11,333 nucleotides of DNA from Patescibacteria group bacterium (lineage in GTDB: Bacteria; Patescibacteriota; Minisyncoccia; Portnoybacterales; GWB1-42-6). Of the stretch, positions 4,784-10,946 are shown in pieces. Position numbers and translations under genes: made by a program. The DNA lies in assembly GCA_018826025.1 (NCBI GenBank), contig JAHKAK010000072.1, positions 1 through 11,333 on the forward strand, in the 5' to 3' direction. Below the pieces are notes generated by a model. It saw nothing but the letters and a program-made list of their open reading frames with translations. It did not search any database and was not told the DNA's origin. How positions within the stretch are numbered: the first letter of the stretch is position 1; each line of letters opens with the position of its first letter.

Positions 4784-4870
4784 GGTGGGATGCCTGAGCG
4801 GCTTAAAGGGACGGTCCTGAAAACCGTTGTTCCCTTACGGGAACCGTGAGTTCGAATCTCACTCCCACCG
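4784..4870 (+). tRNA. tRNA-Ser (anticodon UGA)
   Basis: Acceptor GGTGGGA (4784-4790) pairs with TCCCACC (4863-4869), discriminator G 4870. Anticodon stem ACGGT/ACCGT with loop CCTGAAA, anticodon TGA at 4818-4820. The class II variable arm is TTCCC/GGGAA and the T-arm GTGAG-TTCGAAT-CTCAC. No encoded CCA. It lies 12 bases after the first tRNA-Ser, so the two are probably one transcript. Reads UCA and other UCN codons. Confidence 0.95.
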
Positions 4871-4893
4871 CTTTATACGGAATAAAATAATCT

Positions 4894-5370
4894 ATGACTA
4901 TTAAAGAGCCTCGAACCCTTCTTTCCTGGACCGCGCCGGAATTTATCTATCATCCCAAAACGCGGACTTGGTTTTTGGCGCTGGGAATTATCGCGGCCGG
5001 ACTTTTTGCCGCAATCATCCTGATGAAAAATTATTTTTTCGCCCTGCTCGTGCCGATCGCCTCTTTCTTAATCTATGTTCACGCTCAAAAACGGCCGCGC
5101 CAAATAACCGTTACCATCACGGCCGAAAACATAAAAGTGTCTAATTCCCTGTCTCTTCCCCACAAAGAAATAATTTCTTTTTGGATATTTGAAGAACCCG
5201 AAATCAGAGCCTTAAGCTTAGAAACTAAAAAAATACTCCAGCCAAAAATTTCTCTGCCCTTAGGCAGCCAAAAACCAGCCGTCATTCGCGATCTTTTAAT
5301 AAATTTCGTTAAAGAAAAAAAACAAGAAGAGTCTTTAACGGATATTATTGCTAGAAAACTAAAATTTTAA
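4894..5370 (+). CDS. Small two-transmembrane protein, unknown function
   Basis: A 158-residue protein that I do not recognise as a named family. The N-terminus has the motif SWTAPEFIYHPK. Two hydrophobic helices follow (about residues 26-44 and 47-65), joined by a two- or three-residue turn with Lys and Asn. By the positive-inside rule the Lys/Arg-rich HAQKRPRQ after the second helix suggests a cytoplasmic C-terminal domain of about 90 residues, rich in alternating beta-type sequence (ITVTITAENIKVSNSL) and ending in a charged helix. The ATG is only 24 bases after tRNA-Ser(UGA), with no clear promoter and only a weak GGAA upstream, so it is probably expressed by read-through from the tRNA transcript. 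The layout (helix hairpin plus beta-rich soluble domain) recalls small PH-like membrane proteins, but that is a guess. Confidence 0.75.
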   Translation: MTIKEPRTLLSWTAPEFIYHPKTRTWFLALGIIAAGLFAAIILMKNYFFALLVPIASFLIYVHAQKRPRQITVTITAENIKVSNSLSLPHKEIISFWIFEEPEIRALSLETKKILQPKISLPLGSQKPAVIRDLLINFVKEKKQEESLTDIIARKLKF

Positions 5371-5429
5371 TACCTCCGCGCTTAACGATTTGCCACGCGC
5401 CATTTGCTAATATGCCCTCGTAGTTCCCT

Positions 5430-5519
5430 CCTTCGCTCAAATTGCATTTGAGCTTCGGAAGGGCAAGCAGTTTATTTAATTTAATACTTGCCCATCGAAG
5501 CTCCGATGTGAATCGGAGC
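5430..5519. repeat. Three hairpins in a row before the split tRNA
   Basis: Hairpin 1: CCTTC-GCTCAAAT (5430-5442) with ATTTGAGC (5446-5453) and GAAGG (5458-5462). Hairpin 2: GGGCAAG (5461-5467)/CTTGCCC (5487-5493). Hairpin 3: GCTCCGAT (5500-5507)/ATCGGAGC (5512-5519). They fill most of the gap between the membrane protein and the tRNA-Arg region. No typical T-run terminator is seen. Confidence 0.6.
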
Positions 5520-5583
5520 GCAGTTAGGCGCCCGTAGTCCAACGGATAGAACGCGAGATTGCGGATCTCGCGATAGAGGTTCG

Positions 5584-5752
5584 CCCCCACACCTTTTTTC
5601 TTTTATATAAAAAACTTATGCGCCCGTAGTCCAACGGATAGAACATAAGCTTGCGGAGCTTAAGATCGAGGTTCGATTCCTCGCGGGCGCACAGATATAA
5701 ACCTCCACGAATAGTCTTAATGCCCAAACAAACTATAAGGTGTGGGGGTAAA
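5584..5752. mobile_element. 169-bp segment with 12-bp terminal inverted repeats
   Basis: The left end CCCCCACACCTT (5584-5595) is the exact complement of AAGGTGTGGGGG (5737-5748); TAAA (5749-5752) follows before the tRNA sequence resumes. The segment contains a complete tRNA-Arg(GCG) and no coding frame. It looks like a miniature inverted-repeat insertion or the scar of a rearrangement; no obvious target duplication is visible. The element class is unknown. Confidence 0.5.
5620..5691 (+). tRNA. tRNA-Arg (anticodon GCG), intact copy
   Basis: Acceptor GCGCCCG (5620-5626) pairs with CGGGCGC (5684-5690), discriminator A 5691. Anticodon stem TAAGC/GCTTA, loop TTGCGGA, anticodon GCG at 5653-5655. 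The T-arm is CGAGG-TTCGATT-CCTCG. CCA is not encoded. Most bacteria read CGU/CGC/CGA with tRNA-Arg(ACG), whose A34 is edited to inosine by TadA. A G34 form reads CGC and CGU without editing. The gene sits between the halves of a second tRNA-Arg. Confidence 0.93.
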
Positions 5753-5779
5753 ATTCCTCGCGGGCGCACAATACAATTT

Positions 5780-5889
5780 AAAATGTAAATATCAAAATGT
5801 AAAATTTTGGTGTCGCTTTGCGACAATTAATACATCCCGCGTAGCGGGATACCTAAATTTTTAACTTTGAATTTTTAATTTTGAATTTA
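5780..5889. repeat. AAAATGTAAAT dispersed repeat at the recG start
   Basis: The left end AAAATGTAAATATCAAAATG (5780-5799) closely matches AAAATGCAAATCTCAAAATG at 9056-9075. The right end is an AT-rich TTTAACTTTGAATTTTTAAT type sequence running to about 5889. Two hairpins sit inside: TGTCGC (5811-5816)/GCGACA (5820-5825) and ATCCCGC (5834-5840)/GCGGGAT (5844-5850). The right end overlaps the first recG codons. Confidence 0.65.
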
Positions 5890-8070
5890 GATTCTCCTAT
5901 CTCTTCCCTCCCCCGTATCTCGCCCGTCTATCAAAAACGGCTGTTAAAGCTTGGGGTTAAAACGCTCCATGATTTATTTTATCATTTCCCCCGCCGGTAT
6001 AATGATTTCTCCCAAATCACTAAAATAATTGACTTGCGGGTCGGCCAAATAGCCACAGCTCAAGGTCGCGTAATTGAGATAAGCAACACCCGCACCTGGA
6101 AAAAGCGGATGACTATCACTCAGGCTTATATTCAAGATAGCACCGGTAGTATTAAAATTATCTGGTTCAACCAGCCCTACCTTACTAAATCCTTAAAGGT
6201 TGACGACGTAATTAATGTCTCCGGTAGGGTAAACCTTAATAAAGATTTATATTTCTCTAGTCCGGCTTTTGAAAAAATTACCAGCCAATTGCGCCATACC
6301 GGTCGGATAGTCCCAGTTTATCCTGAAACCGCCGGTCTTTCTTCTCGTTATTTGCGCTATATCATTCAACTTTATCTGCCAAACGCCAAGCAATTAACAG
6401 ACTGGCTTCCAGCGCCCATAAAACGTTCTCAGCGCCTGCTTGACCTATGCCCTGCTATCGTACAGGTTCACTTCCCTGCTTCGCTTAAAAACGCCAACCA
6501 AGCCCGCCGGCGCCTCGCCTTTGAAGAACTCTTCTTGCTCCAAACCTTTGTCTTGAGCCAAAAAATTCAACGTCTAAAAGAGCGCTCTTTGGCTATTTCC
6601 TTCAACAAAGAGCTAATTCAAAGCGCCGTTGCCAAGCTTCCTTTTAAACTTACCCTGTCTCAAAAAAAAGCCGCTTGGGAGATCTTTCAAGATTTAGCCA
6701 AAGATCAACCAATGAATCGCTTGTTAGAGGGGGACGTGGGCTCTGGTAAAACCGTGGTGGCTGCCATGGCGGCCCTGGAAAATGCCAAAGCCGGCCACCA
6801 GACCGCCTTCATGGCGCCAACGGAAATCCTGGCCAAACAGCACTATAATACTTTACGCGGCCTATTGGATGATTTTGACGTAAAAATAGGATTGATAACG
6901 GGCGGAGATAAAAAAGTGAATTATGAAAAAAGTAAAAAGAATTCTGGCCTTGATTCATTATTCATAATTCATAATTCAAGTATCGTTGTTGGCACGCACG
7001 CGCTCATTCAGGAAAAAATCTCTTTTAAAAATTTAACTCTGGCCATTGTTGATGAACAGCATCGCTTCGGCGTGGCTCAGCGCGCCGCCTTGCAAAAAAA
7101 TATCATTGCTTCTCCCGACGGTCTCCCCAAAACAATACCCCATCTCCTCTCCATGACCGCCACCCCGATTCCCCGCTCGCTCGCGCTTACTCTCTATGGC
7201 GATTTAGATTTATCATTGCTCACTGAAATGCCCAAAGGCCGGCAAAAAGTTTTGACGCACCTGGTGCCGCCGATAAAAAGAACGGCCGCTTATAATTTTA
7301 TCCGCCAACAGATCAAACAAGGCCGGCAAGCTTTTGTGGTTTGTCCCAGGATAGAGGTCGCGGAAGATTCGTCATTGCGAGCGGAGCGAAGCAATCCCGC
7401 GGATAGCAACAAGAACATGGGATTGCTTCGTCCAAAGTTTACCCCGATGAATATCGGGGCTCCTCGCAACGACGCGCCGACCGAGGTGAAAGCCGCGAAA
7501 GCCGAGTATGAAAAATTAGCCAAGAATATTTTTCCGGACCTAAAAATCGCCCTGCTCCACGGCCGGATAAAATCCAAAGAAAAAGATAAGATCATGGCGG
7601 ATTTTAACACCAATAAAATTGATATTTTAGTGGCAACTTCCGTGATAGAAGTCGGCCTTGATATTCCCAACGCTACCATTATGATGATTGAGGGCGCCGA
7701 ACGCTTTGGCTTAGCACAGTTGCACCAGCTGCGCGGCCGCGTGGGACGCGGCGCCCACCAATCATACTGTTTGCTTTTTACAGACTCCGCCGCCGCCCAA
7801 ACGCAAGAACGCTTAAAAATAATGACCACTTGCTCTGACGGCTTTAAACTTGCCGAACAGGATTTGCAGCTTCGCGGGCCGGGCGAATTTTTCGGCACCA
7901 GCCAATCCGGACTGCCCAACCTACCCATGGGTTCGCTGATTGATTTAATTATGATAAAACAAGCCCGCAGCGAAGCCGCTAAAATTTTGCAAGCAGACCC
8001 GGAACTAAAAATTTATCCCTTGCTCAAAAACCAGCTTCAAAAATTCCAAAATAATATTCACTTGGAATAA
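5881..8070 (+). CDS. recG: ATP-dependent DNA helicase RecG
   Basis: A 729-residue RecG, the branch-migrating helicase that reverses stalled forks and processes Holliday junctions and D-loops. The N-terminus SPISSLPRISPVYQKRLLKLG and the wedge/OB region (about 50-150) precede helicase motifs I GDVGSGKT (284-291), II DEQH (391-394), III TATPIPR (426-432), V ATSVIEVGLDIPNA and VI QLRGRVGRG (616-624), then the RecG C-terminus LRGPGEFFGTSQSGLPN. The start is TTG at 5881: the previous in-frame stop is at 5854, no ATG lies between, and TTG gives the family N-terminus. No ribosome binding site is seen and the start lies in a dispersed repeat. Residues 497-531 (SLRAERSNP to PRNDA) are an in-frame palindromic repeat between the two motor domains' motifs; without it the length is 694, normal for RecG. 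A smaller inverted repeat lies near 346-364. Confidence 0.97.
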   Translation: MNLDSPISSLPRISPVYQKRLLKLGVKTLHDLFYHFPRRYNDFSQITKIIDLRVGQIATAQGRVIEISNTRTWKKRMTITQAYIQDSTGSIKIIWFNQPYLTKSLKVDDVINVSGRVNLNKDLYFSSPAFEKITSQLRHTGRIVPVYPETAGLSSRYLRYIIQLYLPNAKQLTDWLPAPIKRSQRLLDLCPAIVQVHFPASLKNANQARRRLAFEELFLLQTFVLSQKIQRLKERSLAISFNKELIQSAVAKLPFKLTLSQKKAAWEIFQDLAKDQPMNRLLEGDVGSGKTVVAAMAALENAKAGHQTAFMAPTEILAKQHYNTLRGLLDDFDVKIGLITGGDKKVNYEKSKKNSGLDSLFIIHNSSIVVGTHALIQEKISFKNLTLAIVDEQHRFGVAQRAALQKNIIASPDGLPKTIPHLLSMTATPIPRSLALTLYGDLDLSLLTEMPKGRQKVLTHLVPPIKRTAAYNFIRQQIKQGRQAFVVCPRIEVAEDSSLRAERSNPADSNKNMGLLRPKFTPMNIGAPRNDAPTEVKAAKAEYEKLAKNIFPDLKIALLHGRIKSKEKDKIMADFNTNKIDILVATSVIEVGLDIPNATIMMIEGAERFGLAQLHQLRGRVGRGAHQSYCLLFTDSAAAQTQERLKIMTTCSDGFKLAEQDLQLRGPGEFFGTSQSGLPNLPMGSLIDLIMIKQARSEAAKILQADPELKIYPLLKNQLQKFQNNIHLE
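6918..6970. repeat. Inverted repeat GAATTATGAA inside recG
   Basis: GAATTATGAA (6918-6927) and TTCATAATTC (6961-6970) are perfect complements, followed by a further ATAATTC. The coded segment (NYEKSKKNSGLDSLFIIHNSS) precedes IVVGTHALIQE, where RecG proteins vary and normally lack such residues. Confidence 0.45.
7370..7474. repeat. 105-bp palindromic repeat in frame in recG
   Basis: Outer ends CGTCATTGCGAG (7370-7381) and CTCGCAACGACG (7463-7474) are complementary in 11 of 12 bases. Inner GAAGCAATCCC (7388-7398) and GGGATTGCTTC (7419-7429) are perfect, and CCCCGAT (7442-7448)/ATCGGGG (7453-7459) forms a third hairpin. 105 bases is 35 codons, so the frame is kept, and the encoded peptide breaks an otherwise normal RecG alignment between VVCPRIE and EYEKL. 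Confidence 0.85.
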
Positions 8071-8078
8071 GATTTATT

Positions 8079-8187
8079 CCCTGAGTGAAGTCGAAGGGTT
8101 ATAATTGCATTTTAAACCAATTCATGCTATAAAAAATATATAGATTAGCTATTCTTAATTTTGTCCTTCTGAACGTAGCGAAGAATC
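8079..8187. repeat. Partial dispersed repeats after recG
   Basis: CCCTGAGTGAAGTCGAAGGG (8079-8098) and TTCTGAACGTAGCGAAGAATC (8166-8186) are short copies of two repeat types common in bacterial intergenic DNA. The second is a degenerate relative of 1383-1474. Both flank the promoter at 8105-8133. Confidence 0.5.
8105..8133 (+). promoter_or_regulatory. Promoter of the DksA/TraR-type gene
   Basis: TTGCAT (8105-8110), exactly 17 bases, then TATAAA (8128-8133) with an extended TGC before it. The start point near 8140 gives a leader of about 150 bases, part of it dispersed repeat. Confidence 0.6.
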
Positions 8188-8292
8188 TTACGCGTCCATC
8201 AAAATAATGAACGCGTATAAATTAGTTCTTACCAGCGGCGTTAGCGACCAATCAAAAACTTTTTACTTTTTTACCATTTTCAGGAGGGGGAA

Positions 8293-8751
8293 ATGATGCA
8301 GAAAACAATTGTGGGGAAAAGGGTGGGGTCAGCTCTAAACAGAGACCGACTAAGCTATTTCCAAGGATTACTGCTATTAAAGAAGCAGGAGGCATTGAAG
8401 GGAATAGAGAGTTTTTCTCAAAGTCGCAAATTAGAGCTTAATGTTAGCCAAAATGGCCAAGTTTCCGACGAACGCGTCGCCAATCATTTGGCCGATCCCA
8501 GCGCTAAAGAGAAACTTATCAGCAAAAATAAAAACCTCATAAACAGGATCAGCCAAGCGCTGGAACGCGTAGAAAGAGGAGACTACGGCGTCTGCGCGGA
8601 ATGCGGCCAACCGATCGACAAAAAAAGGCTGATCGCAAGACCCTTCACCAAACTTTGTTTATCATGCAAAAAAAAAGAAGAAAGTAAAGAAAACCAGCTT
8701 AAGGGTGGCAACGGCACCCGCCGTCGTCATTTCTCAAATCTCTACGCCTGA
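8293..8751 (+). CDS. DksA/TraR family C4 zinc-finger protein
   Basis: A 152-residue protein of the DksA/TraR family. These proteins insert a coiled coil into the secondary channel of RNA polymerase and tune promoters, often with ppGpp. Residues about 15-95 are helical and charged (RLSYFQGLLLLKKQEAL, then ISQALERVERGDYGVC), the usual lead-in to the finger. The finger is CAEC (101-104), 17 residues, CLSC (122-125), with the family's PxxKLCLSCK ending. The C-terminal tail is basic (GTRRRHF), which may contact nucleic acid. The ribosome binding site AGGAGG (8282-8287) is the best in the window: 5 bases from ATG 8293 and 8 from the next ATG at 8296, which may be the real start. The gene has its own promoter and terminator. 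The acidic coil tip of true DksA (DxxDxA) is not evident, so I give no symbol. Confidence 0.88.
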   Translation: MMQKTIVGKRVGSALNRDRLSYFQGLLLLKKQEALKGIESFSQSRKLELNVSQNGQVSDERVANHLADPSAKEKLISKNKNLINRISQALERVERGDYGVCAECGQPIDKKRLIARPFTKLCLSCKKKEESKENQLKGGNGTRRRHFSNLYA

Positions 8752-8767
8752 CGGCATTATGCATCAC

Positions 8768-8805
8768 AAAAAGCCTCACCAAAAACACGGTGAGGCCTTT
8801 TTATT
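8768..8805. terminator. Intrinsic terminator after the zinc-finger gene
   Basis: AAAAAGCCTCACC (8768-8780) pairs with GGTGAGGC and the following T-run (8789-8801), with an 8-base loop. A-run and T-run on both sides allow termination in both directions, which would also serve the minus-strand small frame at 8829-8954. Confidence 0.85.
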
Positions 8806-8828
8806 TTTCTCTTATCTATCAACTTTTA

Positions 8829-8954
8829 TCAGGGCCAGCCACCCGTTTTTGCACTTCGTGCAAAATAGAACATAATGCGGCCGAAGCCCGTGTTAATGGC
8901 GACAACAATGGCAAGCACGCCAAACGTCAAAAACTCCAACAAAGCCCATCTCAT
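8829..8954 (-). CDS. Possible 41-residue single-span membrane peptide
   Basis: The minus strand reads ATG at 8954-8952 to TGA at 8831-8829. The peptide starts MRWALLEFLTFGVLAIVVA, a convincing transmembrane helix, and ends in a basic tail (FARSAKTGGWP). The frame stays open upstream to beyond 9000, so a longer form with a non-ATG start is possible. There is no strong ribosome binding site, and a terminator-like hairpin at 8982-9014 lies upstream. The opposite strand has a frame of similar length without hydrophobic character. Support is the composition only. Confidence 0.4.
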   Translation of the reverse strand: MRWALLEFLTFGVLAIVVAINTGFGRIMFYFARSAKTGGWP

Positions 8955-8981
8955 CTTGCTTTCGCCTGAAATCAGCGAAGC

Positions 8982-9014
8982 AAAAAGCCCCAAGAAACAC
9001 CAAGAGGCTTTTTT
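8982..9014. terminator. Intrinsic terminator, probably bidirectional
   Basis: AAAAAGCC (8982-8989) pairs with GGCTTTTT (9006-9013), followed by a further T. On the minus strand the stem is followed by TTTTT, so it can end the glycosyltransferase transcript about 160 bases after that gene's stop. Confidence 0.6.
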
Positions 9015-9053
9015 ATATGAAATTAATTCTTAAAATTTATGATTACTCTAATG

Positions 9054-9148
9054 TAAAATGCAAATCTCAAAATGCAAAATGACAGTCAAAAATTTAAAAT
9101 TTTACATTTTGCATTGTCATTTTAAACTTTGATTTTTCAACTTTAAAC
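9054..9148. repeat. AAAATGCAAAT dispersed repeat
   Basis: An AT-rich palindromic repeat with AAAATGACA (9076-9084) and TGTCATTTT (9115-9123) as inverted arms around an A/T core. The left end matches 5780-5799. It fills most of the gap between the glycosyltransferase stop and the terminator at 8982-9014. Confidence 0.65.
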
Positions 9149-9171
9149 TAATTCTCTCCCCCGTCGCCCCC

Positions 9172-10791
9172 TCAGGATTTTGTCTGACGCACTTTCGGCG
9201 TCACCCAAAATCCCATATACTTGCCCAGCATCAATCTCGTTTGGGCTTCCAAACCCGGAATCGCGCCAAAAACAATAATGGTAAAGGGCATTAAAATCCA
9301 CTGCATCGCCATAAAAAAATACCTACGCGGCTGATGGTGCTTTGGCCGCGGCGGCAAAAGGCGGGCGCCGTAAATGGCCGAGGAAACAATGCCTATCATC
9401 GCTGCCGTCATAATAGCCCGCGTCACTTGCGGCAAATTATAAGAAAGCACCGTAACGTTAAATTGCTGTCCGCCCAAAAACAACGGCAGCCACCCCAACA
9501 GAAAAATTAACAGCGCGTTTGTCCCCCAGGACCAAAAACCTTCCATATGATTAAACATCCAAAAAATCTTGGTTTTTAAAGAAATGTTTTTGTTGTGCCG
9601 AAAACCAAATAAAACATACGGCACGTTTTCCACGCCCCAGCCCCAGCGCCGTTGCTGCTTATAAACGTTAACCGCCGTTTGCCACCAATTTTCAGCTAAA
9701 TTAGCATCCATGGAAACCGGATAAAAAAGCGGCACAACGCGGTATTTAGCGTCATAAAAAAGCAAAGCTTGCCAGAAAATCCGAGAGTCCTCGGAAACAT
9801 TTTTAACCGACCACCAATCCATTTCCACTAGAGTCTTAAAATTCATCGCGTGCGACGAAAAAGTGGCTAAGCGCTCAGGCCGCTCTTGCTGCATCATATG
9901 CCAAAAAGTGCCGCTTTGCGCCGCTACGCGCGAAAAAGACGGTGCGTCCCAGATATTATTATTAAAAATAGGCACCGGTTGGAAACTGCAATGGAGACGG
10001 TCTGGCGCCTCCAAAAAAACATGGGTCAAACGGCCAAAGTATTCCCGATAAACCACCGTGTCAACATCAAAAACCGAAACCACAATATTTTCATACGGCA
10101 AATTTAAGCGATCAATAATTTTTTCTTTTGCTTCCTTGGCCGCCCAAGTTTCATTTGACCCCTTGCCAGCCAGCTCTCCGACAATATCATTAGGGTGAAC
10201 GACGGTCAAAAAATTGAAAAACTTTCCGCCAAAATATTTCTCAATCTTACCAGCCACCGCCCGCGCCCTCTCGCCCGCCCGCTTTTCCACCGCCAATACC
10301 ACAATCATTTTTTCTTTAGGATAATTAGTGCTAAGCAACGACTCAAAAGTTTCCGCTACAACTTCATAAGATTCTTCATACATCGGGAAAATCACCAAGT
10401 GATAAATCTCTTGCCAGCCCACCGTAGCTTTACCGCGCCAATCCGTAGCCTTGTGCGAAGGCTGGGCAGAGGCGGGCCAAGACAAATCCTGTTTTTTATT
10501 TTGTTCTTCGAGCGCCGCTAACCAGTTCCGCTGGCTAATCTTTTTAATGACGGCGAAGCTGGAACGCAAATGCACCGATAAAAATACCGTTTTAAGCAGC
10601 CAATAAATGTCAAAGGCGATAATAAAAAAAGCAATAAACACCGGCGCCAGCCACGATAAAAAAACGACGCCCAGCAGCGTCCCCCAAGACAACAACCCCG
10701 GCAATATCTCAAAAAGTCTATAAATCCTCCTTTCCTTCGCGTCCTTAATATCGCGCGCGTTGCTGATCTTTATATACTCAGATTTTTCCAT
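9172..10791 (-). CDS. Membrane GT2 family glycosyltransferase, cellulose-synthase-like
   Basis: A 539-residue integral membrane glycosyltransferase with a GT-A domain facing the cytoplasm. Two N-terminal helices (about 29-49 and 50-72) anchor it. The catalytic domain begins near residue 130 (YHLVIFPMYEE) and carries the nucleotide-sugar/metal motif DVD (242-244), an acceptor-side ED (334-335, VSEDSRIFWQ) and QQRRW (379-383). The DxD, ED and QxxRW set is the signature of processive GT2 enzymes such as cellulose and hyaluronan synthases. Three or four C-terminal helices (about 424-440, 458-476, 493-512) could form an export channel. The sugar and product are unknown; an envelope or exopolysaccharide is likely. 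No ribosome binding site is visible. TATAAT (10799-10794) lies only 2 bases before the ATG, so the true start point or start codon is uncertain. Without a nearby partner the pathway cannot be named. Confidence 0.85.
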   Translation of the reverse strand: MEKSEYIKISNARDIKDAKERRIYRLFEILPGLLSWGTLLGVVFLSWLAPVFIAFFIIAFDIYWLLKTVFLSVHLRSSFAVIKKISQRNWLAALEEQNKKQDLSWPASAQPSHKATDWRGKATVGWQEIYHLVIFPMYEESYEVVAETFESLLSTNYPKEKMIVVLAVEKRAGERARAVAGKIEKYFGGKFFNFLTVVHPNDIVGELAGKGSNETWAAKEAKEKIIDRLNLPYENIVVSVFDVDTVVYREYFGRLTHVFLEAPDRLHCSFQPVPIFNNNIWDAPSFSRVAAQSGTFWHMMQQERPERLATFSSHAMNFKTLVEMDWWSVKNVSEDSRIFWQALLFYDAKYRVVPLFYPVSMDANLAENWWQTAVNVYKQQRRWGWGVENVPYVLFGFRHNKNISLKTKIFWMFNHMEGFWSWGTNALLIFLLGWLPLFLGGQQFNVTVLSYNLPQVTRAIMTAAMIGIVSSAIYGARLLPPRPKHHQPRRYFFMAMQWILMPFTIIVFGAIPGLEAQTRLMLGKYMGFWVTPKVRQTKS

Positions 10792-10946
10792 AAATTATAG
10801 CTCGCCATTCCGAAGCTTTAGCGTAGGATGGTAGGGCTTATCGGGACAACTGGAAAACTTTAGTCAAAGATATATATGAATCCTTATTATTTACTCCACA
10901 ATCCTTTATCTCTTAAATATATTAATGGGATTTCCCGGCCTTGCGT

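Larger units (their letters stand above)
5528..5768 (+). tRNA. tRNA-Arg (GCG) interrupted in the T-loop
   Basis: The 5' part, 5528-5583, runs from acceptor GCGCCCG through the D-arm and anticodon arm (CGAGA-TTGCGGA-TCTCG, anticodon GCG at 5561-5563) and stops after TTCG of the T-loop. The missing end, ATT-CCTCG-CGGGCGC-A, is at 5753-5768. The two parts total 72 bases, exactly the length of the intact copy at 5620-5691, and match it outside the anticodon arm and its flank. The break falls after G57 of the T-loop, between the common ends of a 169-bp segment. Joined, the T-stem has one mismatch (A49 opposite G65), so it may be a decaying pseudogene; excision at RNA level cannot be excluded from sequence. 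Confidence 0.7.

Noticed and set aside
5524..5826. 100-codon minus-strand frame over the tRNA-Arg region
   Set aside because: It reads through two tRNA genes antisense; the repeated WTTGA/PLDYG segments are reverse complements of tRNA sequence.
7290..7928. 212-codon open frame on the minus strand
   Set aside because: It lies wholly within recG, antisense, and has no family features; a shadow of a GC-richer coding strand.
8889..9033. Plus-strand small frame starting near ATGGCGACAACAATG
   Set aside because: Its product is polar and low in complexity, it runs through a terminator hairpin, and the minus strand gives a more protein-like peptide.
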